Source: Atriophallophorus winterbourni (Eukaryota; Platyhelminthes; Trematoda; Plagiorchiida; Microphallidae). Taken from it: 64,000 nt of DNA. The notes under the pieces were generated by a model. That model worked only from the letters and a program-made list of their open reading frames with translations. It ran no database searches and had not been told where the DNA came from. The stretch spans positions 1 to 64,000 of the forward strand of contig JACCGJ010014504.1 of the NCBI GenBank assembly GCA_013407085.1, written 5' to 3'. A program made the translations under genes and the position numbers. Positions 53,701 to 62,700 of the stretch are shown here, piece after piece (the first letter of the stretch is position 1; every line of letters begins with the position of its first letter).

Positions 53701-56700
53701 TATGACCCAAATCGGTATACAAGTATATAGACGCCAGCACTTTTCGATATTACTATCAATAACATTTCACTTGGAAAAATAATAAATGGTTTGGTTATAC
53801 AGGTGATTAAGAATAAAAAGGTTGAAAATATTTGGATTGAACAAACATGGCCTTAACAAATATGCTTATTTGCATGCATCTATCACAGATACACCACGCC
53901 CGGTTTCGTGTTGTTCGCACCGATCATGTAGGGAGGTATGGTATGATGGTATGAAATCCCAAGACTAATCGAGGCAAAATGCCGCACAGTCAGAGACTGC
54001 ACGTAAGCTAATATACTATCAGGTTGCCCAGGCCTGGGTAGATATGAGGAAGAAAAAAGAACAGATAGGGAGAGTACGATTATGATCCGCATACTTTGAA
54101 AAAAGTTATTTATCAATTACCGAAATAGGCCTAACCCATATCAAGCTTTCCATCATTTACCTTTCAACTGGTTTTGTGGATTAGTCTCGTATAGCTGCAT
54201 GATTGATTCAAAATCCTTTTTCGTTATCCCAAAAGATTCTTCTGTTACTTTGCATCCACTGGTTTCGCCGTCGGTGACACCACCAGGACTAGGCGACCGC
54301 GATTGTGAAACGACTGTTGTTTGACGTACGTGAAACTTTTTCCTGGCTCGATTCTGCTCACTCTTCGAACGTAAGTGAACGCTCGATTTCCCACTGTGTT
54401 CGTTGATTCGACTTGATTGTTTTTTTCGACTGTATAAATGTTTCGCTTCCCATTGTAACAAACCAACGTGTTTCACTTTACGTGGTCTTCGCGATACGTG
54501 AAATGATTTGACAGTGGGGCATTTTGCGGTGACCGTATTTTGCGACACATTCTAACAAGAATAGAATAAGTCCGATAAATATTCATAAATATTGGCAGCA
54601 TACTGAAATGTAAACCTGATACTAACCGAATTGATGAAGTCCGTAAGACCGCTTAAACCCATCCGCCCATTAATATCGGAGCTGGAAGTAAGAAAATAAT
54701 AAAGTCGATCAACAAAACATACCGTATACTGTGTGCACTAACGGTAAAACCAATTTAAGATGGAGAATAAAGAACTGTGACGGGTCTAGGATAATTTTTT
54801 GCTTAGACTAATTAGCTGACAAATAGCAGGGAGCACATATAAATTGATGCCTGAATGATCGGGAAATCGTTTAACGTGGCATGAATGTTTGGATTGCTTT
54901 TGTTGTATACAATAAATACTTTCACTGATTTAAGCGTTGTGTAATGTCTCGCAGCAAAGACTAAAGGGTAACCTTAATAAGTAGTTGCTTGATAGACTGG
55001 TGGAGTGTCAAGTATTCGAGGAAACAGAAGAAGAACAAAGAATACGGGAGAATTTTTTTGAAAAAAATCGATATTTCTGATCTACGTTAATGGTAAATTT
55101 AAAGATTACACAATTTCGAGTGTACAACAACAAAATGTGTGGCATACAATATCAACAAAATAAATGTTTCTTCCAGTGTTCAGTGTAAACGACAATTGGA
55201 AGAGATATCTCTATGAGATCGGGATGAAGGGTCTCCGATAAGATGACTTTATTAGAAGGCAATACAATGTTTTGATCCAGAAATAGATGACTTTGCTATT
55301 TACCAAGCTGGATATTGAAGAAATTATAAAATATATTTCGGATGGGATAAAATTACCGAATGCAAGTATGCTATAGTTTGTAACGCTGGATTCATGAAAC
55401 CTTACTTAGATTTAATTAATTAGATTTTTGTTTTTCTTCAAAAATAAACCTTAGCGGCGTTATTTATGTACTTTTACGCATGTGGGCCGCTGTGTCAACT
55501 GACCTTGACCGTGTTCACAAGTATTGGATTGACGTGGATACTCGACCACTGATCCTGGTCATTCCCACGAGACGTGACACACTGTAGGCGTACTATAGGC
55601 TGTTTAGCGGTAAGGTCAAATAAGTGGTGGTGGGTTGACTACTACTTAATCATGTTCCCTGTCCTGACTATCACCCTTGGTCTGACGAAGCTTCTGTGTC
55701 AAAAGTGAAACGTTACCCAAAATTGCTCTAACCGATTGCACTCAAATTTCTTTGCATTACCAATACACGATCGGTACCAAACATATTCCACTCGATTGCG
55801 GATATTTATTTTCTATTTCTCCGCAAGTATGCACCTTTTATTTAACAGTAATGTAGAGATGGAACTTCAAACACATTCAACTCGATCGCATTGTTCTCAC
55901 ATTTAAAACCACATTTAACAAATTGACTGCTTGTTTATAAACAACGATTAGAAATGCGTTTTAATGGTAAAGCGGATACGCGAATAAGAGCTGCAGTCTC
56001 AGAGGTCGGACCATAACATTACACCTGAATCGAGCGAGGTAAGATTAAGCGACACTCGTCTAGAAATTATAAAGTTGATGAATCTCCTGTTTTAAATACA
56101 AAGTGGCGATTCGTTTCGCAAGTAAAGTTAAAACTGATCGTTCAACTATTCAGTGGGAGAAGTAATTTCAGTCACTCGTAGGAAACGATAGGCCAATTCC
56201 CGTAGTGTCAGTCACATATCGTTACTCAGGTCTACATTTGATTCGATTTGACTAACTCGGAAGATAAATAATCATCATTATATCAAATTTATAGAAGCAA
56301 TTGTGCAAAATTGTGACAATATGGTTAACATCTACTCACACACGGAATTAAAGTTTTCATTCAAATATTTCACCGAAGCTGATGTGTATCAATCCTCTAG
56401 ATTTTAGACCGTTGTAATGTTCGGCGAAATTTGTAATCAAAAATTTTGAGATTTGAATTTTGCGTTTTGAATTGCAACAGGAATTTAACCCAAAAGCTTA
56501 ATGAAAAATAATGTTCATTGACTGGGACATGTCGTCAGAATAGAGAACGGGTGCATTACAAAAGATCCACTCCAAGGAGAGTTGAAAGCAGGAAGTCTAT
56601 CTTTTACCAGGTCGCAATTGCACTAAAAAAGTGTGTGAAAAAGAGACATGAAAACGCCTGCAATAAATTTCGCGTGAGCCAAACAAGTGGATCTTGACAG

Positions 56701-59700
56701 CTCATATGCGAGGTACAAAGGAAGCTTAATCGTCACGCTGGGAAAGAGTAAATTTTGGCTGCTAAAACTGAATCATGCCGATGGCGTGTAGATGCCGCAA
56801 ATCGAACGAACACTGCTGTGAAGAGATTGTTCCTTTCCAAACGGACAGTTTACTTATGTGAAATGCTTCGACAAATAAGATTATTCTCCAATCGCGATGA
56901 ACAATAATTGTCAATATTGACCGAAACGTGCCAACAAAAAGCTTTAATTATTTCGACTATATTGTGAAACTTGTAATGTGCACATTTTATTAACAATGAA
57001 AATTAAATTGTGAATAGAAAATGTTGTTTCGAAACAAAATACGAATAATTGAATTATCTCACTAGGAAACGTATAAATCTTCTATATCCTCGCGAGGCCA
57101 AGCTTGAATGAACAATGCGAAAAATACTTCAAATGTAAACAGCGTCACAGGAATCGACCGAATCTGAAAAAATACAAATTGACCGTTTGAGATCATAATT
57201 TTTGTATCCAACCAACAGCAAGTTGCGCTATACCTCCTAAAAGCTCTATGCGTTTCATCTTGAAGCGTTCTTGCTCTCTCTCTCTCTATATATATATTTA
57301 TGAATTGGTGAGAACAATTTATTGGTAACGTTTCATTCATTACAAACTTTCTTTTTTTCATGATTATGATTCCCCGATCGGTCACAAACATTTTCCATTA
57401 CAGGGCTAAATCCAATTTTCATCAATCTATTTCGAGAAGCACGGTGGAGAAAATCTTTGGTTACGGTACACGCTGATAAATAAACGGGATGGGAGCAGAA
57501 CATGCCCTCAAAACGCCGCATTAGTTGAAACTTCTTTAGTTGTTCAACGTTTTGTAATAGAATATTTAATCTTGACAACGCAACGCAATTATTCGTACAT
57601 GATAAAACCGTAAATGTAAGAGTACAAATGAATTTTGAATAAATAATCATGTAAGTTGATAATGTCTGCCATCAAATGAACTTAATATTTGCTTTTTAAA
57701 ATAAAACAATTTTTAGTGAATTGCAGAAATCAGTAGGAGATAATGCAAACTAATCGTGATCAGTAATGAGTACGCCTTGTTCTGCAATACATCCAAGAAG
57801 AATTGTAGAACAAAGGGTCAACGCTATAGTTTTAAAACAAATTGTTTTCGTGAATCGAGCGAGATATAACAACGTACTCCTTCTGCAATGGCTGGTTTAC
57901 CGAGAGCCTCGGAAAGGCAGCATGCTGGAATGACGTTCGAAGTGTTCGGTGCGACTGAGGTCGGGAGTGAATCTGCACAATAAAGGATTTTCAGGTAAGT
58001 CCATCTAAAAGAGAAACAGCGCCATCTATATATCTAGGGATTATAAAAGAACTATATATTAAAATGGTAAAGGCGTTTGTCACGATTTTTCATATTTCTC
58101 CACCCATATTGAGGCAATCAAAAGTTCATTATGCTTTCGATAAAAATTATAAGATATAGGCGGTAAACATGATTGCGTTCAGAAGTAAAAACATGTAAAA
58201 GAAAACTAAACATAGTAATGTGTTGCTCACATCCCCCGCACTTACGCACCACTACCGGTTTCTGGCTGTTTGCCGTCATTATTATAACTAAAACGGGTAT
58301 GTTGTTAAATCCGAATTCAGACTAATATTGTTTTATCCAGAAAGTAAACTTAAACCAGTAATTACACTCTTGTGATTTATTACACTGGCGTAACTATTTC
58401 CGACCACCGTTGAACGAAGCATTGACAAATTGTTCAACTTAAATGACTGACCAAAGTAATTTGTTGCACACATCCCTATGTAACAGTGGCATTCAAGTAT
58501 AACTTTGTTTACCTCTTATCCACTGTTTCAAGGCTCACTAAACCTAATCTTACTGGCTCCAGCTGACGATGGCAAACAGCCAGAAACCGGTAGTGGTGTG
58601 TAAGGGATGAGGATGTGAGCAACACATCACTTTGGTCATCCATAAGCGCCTTGAGTGCTTTGACCAAGAATCACTTTGTGATTCTGTCTGAAAATCGTGG
58701 TTAGTTGTACGAACCCTATATAACAGTGGCATTTAAACATAACTTTGTTTAAAACTAACCATAGTTAAGCTTTGCCGACAGTTTCATCTCAATTAACATC
58801 CGAAAACGTCTTTAATAAACCAATTAGGCGTATCTGTGCTACACTACAGTACATTTTACAAGCCATTGCGCTTGAAAATATGAGATTAGGGATGTACCTG
58901 TGACGCACCTCGCACGCGCCCTCTAGAATTTCATGTTCAAATAGAGTTTCAAGCGAATCAACAGTCGGAATCAAGAGAAAAATCTTTCCAGCTGCGCTCA
59001 AAGCGATAGACAGTACTCGCCCGGCATTTGCACAATCTCGGTGTGATCATCTACGTTTGGCAGCGGAGATGAGTGAAACGTTTAGTGTACGCGTTGAGTA
59101 CCATTATTTTGGTCCGCATGGTCAGTTTGCGGTTGCCGAAAACATAAGAGTTCAAACTGGGCAAGATGGCAGTTGCTCTGCCAATCCGCCTATCAACCTC
59201 CTTGTATAGGTAGGTTACCCGTAATAGTTGACCCTAAATATGTGAAATGGCTTGCTGACTTTACCGGTGAGTAAACACCTGTTTTGCTGATGCAGCTCGT
59301 TGGCCAAGTTGGAGATTCTTAGCCTAAGGCAAGCGGTAGCCGTGCATTGAGATCTGAGAATCTCTGTCACCTTCGAATGCAGCTCCAAGCGCTAAGCTGT
59401 TCGCCAGTCAAGCCCTAGCATTTAACAAGTATCTGCTACATCGCGTCTTATTATCCCCAAGATTGGAATGAGGCATCTTCTTCATTAAGGCAATAAGATG
59501 TACACGAAGGCAGTATAAGAAGAAGAAATAGCTGTTGCTCGTCCAGAAAGTTCTTCCTATGTACAACACAATTGCATCCAAAGAAACAGCTGAGAAGATA
59601 AATTCAGACAACGATGCTGTCGAGGCACTTACAAGGACGAATTTGAGTACAACTTCGAAGTAACGAATGATATTCCGGCCCCGGAATGTTTCGTCGAAGT

Positions 59701-62700
59701 TGACACCTGGATCCGTTTTCCTGATTGAATAAAGCCAATAAGCCATCCTGTTTTAAAATAAGGGTTTACCTCATCCTAGGTGAACCGTCATTCTGGAATA
59801 ACGAGCTTATTCTCCCCGATGAGAATAGGTTTTGACAAGCTGGTAGCTGCTCTAACCCGTTCAATTTTTATTGGAAGCAGTTTCTCCTGTCCCACTGGTT
59901 GCACACACAAGTCAGATATGGACTTGAATGTCAGAGGCTATACGAGACGCTCGCCTTTTGGCATCTATGGAACTTTGAGCTCAGCACGAAAACCATTTAT
60001 TCAAGTATTCAATAAATAATGGTTTAAAAACACCATATGTTTACTGTCTTAATTTAAATATGAAAATTATAATATAACGTGTGTATCAAATGTATGGTTG
60101 GTGAATGATCCTCTTTTGCAAATTTAGATCCATTTATCCTTGAATGGTTGCCCACCACCAGAGTCCACCAGGTGAGGTATTCGATAAAAATATAACTGGT
60201 ATGGTGAAAATGGCCCCAGAAATAAATGCGTGAATTTGGGATATAGCGGGACAGGGCATGCCCACTTGCCACTTTCTCAACACACTCTTCTCCTTTTTTC
60301 GGTAGAAAATTTTTAGGAAAGTATAATATCGCGCCGCTTAAAGTCATACAGGCCCACTCGTCGCAATATTTTTATTGTACGGAACAATACGAAGAACTAC
60401 CACGGATTTTATCATTCTGCGGTGAATTCTATCGCCCACCACAGCCCGCGCATGTCTTAACCAGCTTAGGATTGGTCAGGTGAATGAGAATTAAAGCTGT
60501 TCTCTGTCCGTACTGACACCTTTGATCTAACAAGCTTCTGTGTCACAAGTAAAACGTTAACAATAAACTACCCTAACCGATTCATCACAAAAAGTTTTAA
60601 TTACCCGATTGGTCAAAAAAGTTTACCACTGCATTAGTCGAATTGGAAGCGCAATTTTCACAACAATTCTTGTTTCCATTGTTTCATTTACCATTCACTA
60701 GAATGGTGGGGAAAATTCCGATGAGTAAATTGTAAGATGTGCTTCCGAAAACGTTGAGCATTCACCGTGAGTCAACACCACCGAAGAGCATGATTCACCG
60801 TGGAACTGTGGAAAACTCGATGACCCCCCTTAGTTTTACTGCAAGTCACAGAACATGCCACGTTTGAAGTGAATCAACCAGTTAATAAATTATGATCATA
60901 AAATCACCCAAGTGTTGCGAAACGTAAGCCGAAATAACATTTAACACTTAAACTCCATTAACTTACTGCTTCATCAATACATCAAGTATTGAGTAATTTT
61001 CGTGTATCTGTCTGTATTGGAATCCGATCTTCAAAATGGTTTCTTCCCAGATCTAAAATGTGAAGTCTGTCTCAAACACGTATTTAGTTACAGAAAGAGG
61101 GTGGAATTATAAAATGTAGCAGAGTTTGCGATTATCGAGAGAGTTTCCAAACAAGGACTACATCGTGCCATTCGGCGCTGAAAGTTCGTTTCATTTGTTG
61201 ATTGACTTTCAGTGGCAACTCCTGATGCGTTCACTTTTAAATTGTGACATAAATACCGAGAATAAATTTAAGAAAAATCATTTAAAATGGCAACTGGTTA
61301 AAAAAACGATTATTACGAAAACGATACTCTCGTGTTGCCCATAAAATAAGAACGAGTGCTTATAGATTGCTGGCAAAACGAGTATTGAAAGTACACTGGA
61401 GCATTTTTATAATTGTTTTACTGCCATCGTTATTTTGCTCACAAGATATAGTTAATCATCAACACGTATAAGACATTGCGTTAAAACAGGTTAAACTCTC
61501 CGAACCCTGAGCATGCTCTTCTCAGGATATATATTTATCAATTAAAATTGTTAGTGTTCATTATTTCATTAGAGTGAAATCGACTGCCTATTGAGAGGAA
61601 GTGGTCTTGGTGAAGAAAAAAATCAAACGGAGCTCACGGAATACTGTACAACAGATTCCATGCAGCCATTTCACGGATTGTTTTTTTGGTACTGACTGAA
61701 TTACTTTGTCTCACAAGAGATGCGAGACACCAAGTTCATAACGCTAATTGAGAATAAGCGTGTTAGATACCACTGCAACATTTATCGAAGAATCTCTCTT
61801 CTATATGCCCTAGGCAATTTGTTCGCCAAAGTTTTAAACACGTGTCTACTGGAATTAGCTATTGAGTTCACTCTGAATCTCAACGTGACTGAGGCAAGGG
61901 TAAATCAACATTTTGACATGAACTACTACCTGAGGCCTTCAAGAAAAGTGCCATGATCGGCTTATGTCATCATATGCAGTTTTTGTCAATTTAACAAAGG
62001 CCGTCGATTTCGTCAACAGTAAGGGTATTATCGAAGTGGTTGCCTTATTGGCTGACCTACATGTTTGCTTAAACGCGTTACGTTTACGCTTTGTCATGAA
62101 GTCGCATTCCACTTTACCATTCTTCCACTGTTTCAAGCACATGCGAATCCTGATCCTACTGTCCCTTCCTGATGAGTGCAAACAGCACGAAAGCGGTCGT
62201 GGGGTGTGTATGATGGAGATGCATGCAAATGAGCTTTTTGATATAATCCAATGATATTCGTAAAAAGAGATAGATGGATTTAACAGTACTAAGCACATTT
62301 GATTTTCGAACGAAGTCTTCCAACGAAGCAAAGATTGTCTAGAAGGTTTTTCTGCAAAATTAGTACAGAACTGGTTTAAACCCGCAATTAGATTCATTGT
62401 TCATTTGATACGTATTAATTCCAATAGTAACAGTAATTCTTGGACTCGTAGCCCGTCGAGTCAATAATAACAGAGTGAATTGTATTCTGAAACTCACAAT
62501 TGTCACCGCGCATGATCGCGGCCAGACTATCGATCGTTTATTTCAAACTACCCAATCACCTGTCGACAGACTCTCGAACTCAAGCGTTAGGAGCACAATG
62601 TAACAATGGTTCTTCCCGAATTAGAATGTTTAGTCATTAGAAATCTGTGCAGCATGAGGTTGTCATGCCTTTGCGATATACATCAATGGCGGATGTGGAA

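Noticed and set aside
59633..59747. Possible exon (acceptor TTAAAACAG, donor GTAAGT, frame with DETFRGRNIIRYFEVVLKF)
   Set aside because: All three frames are open and the phase does not fit the preceding exon; it also borders a LINE. Left out until transcript data exist.
60054..60347. 97-codon minus-strand ORF (GHFHHTSYIFIEYLTWWTL)
   Set aside because: No splice sites of correct phase and no recognised motif; possibly mobile-element debris.
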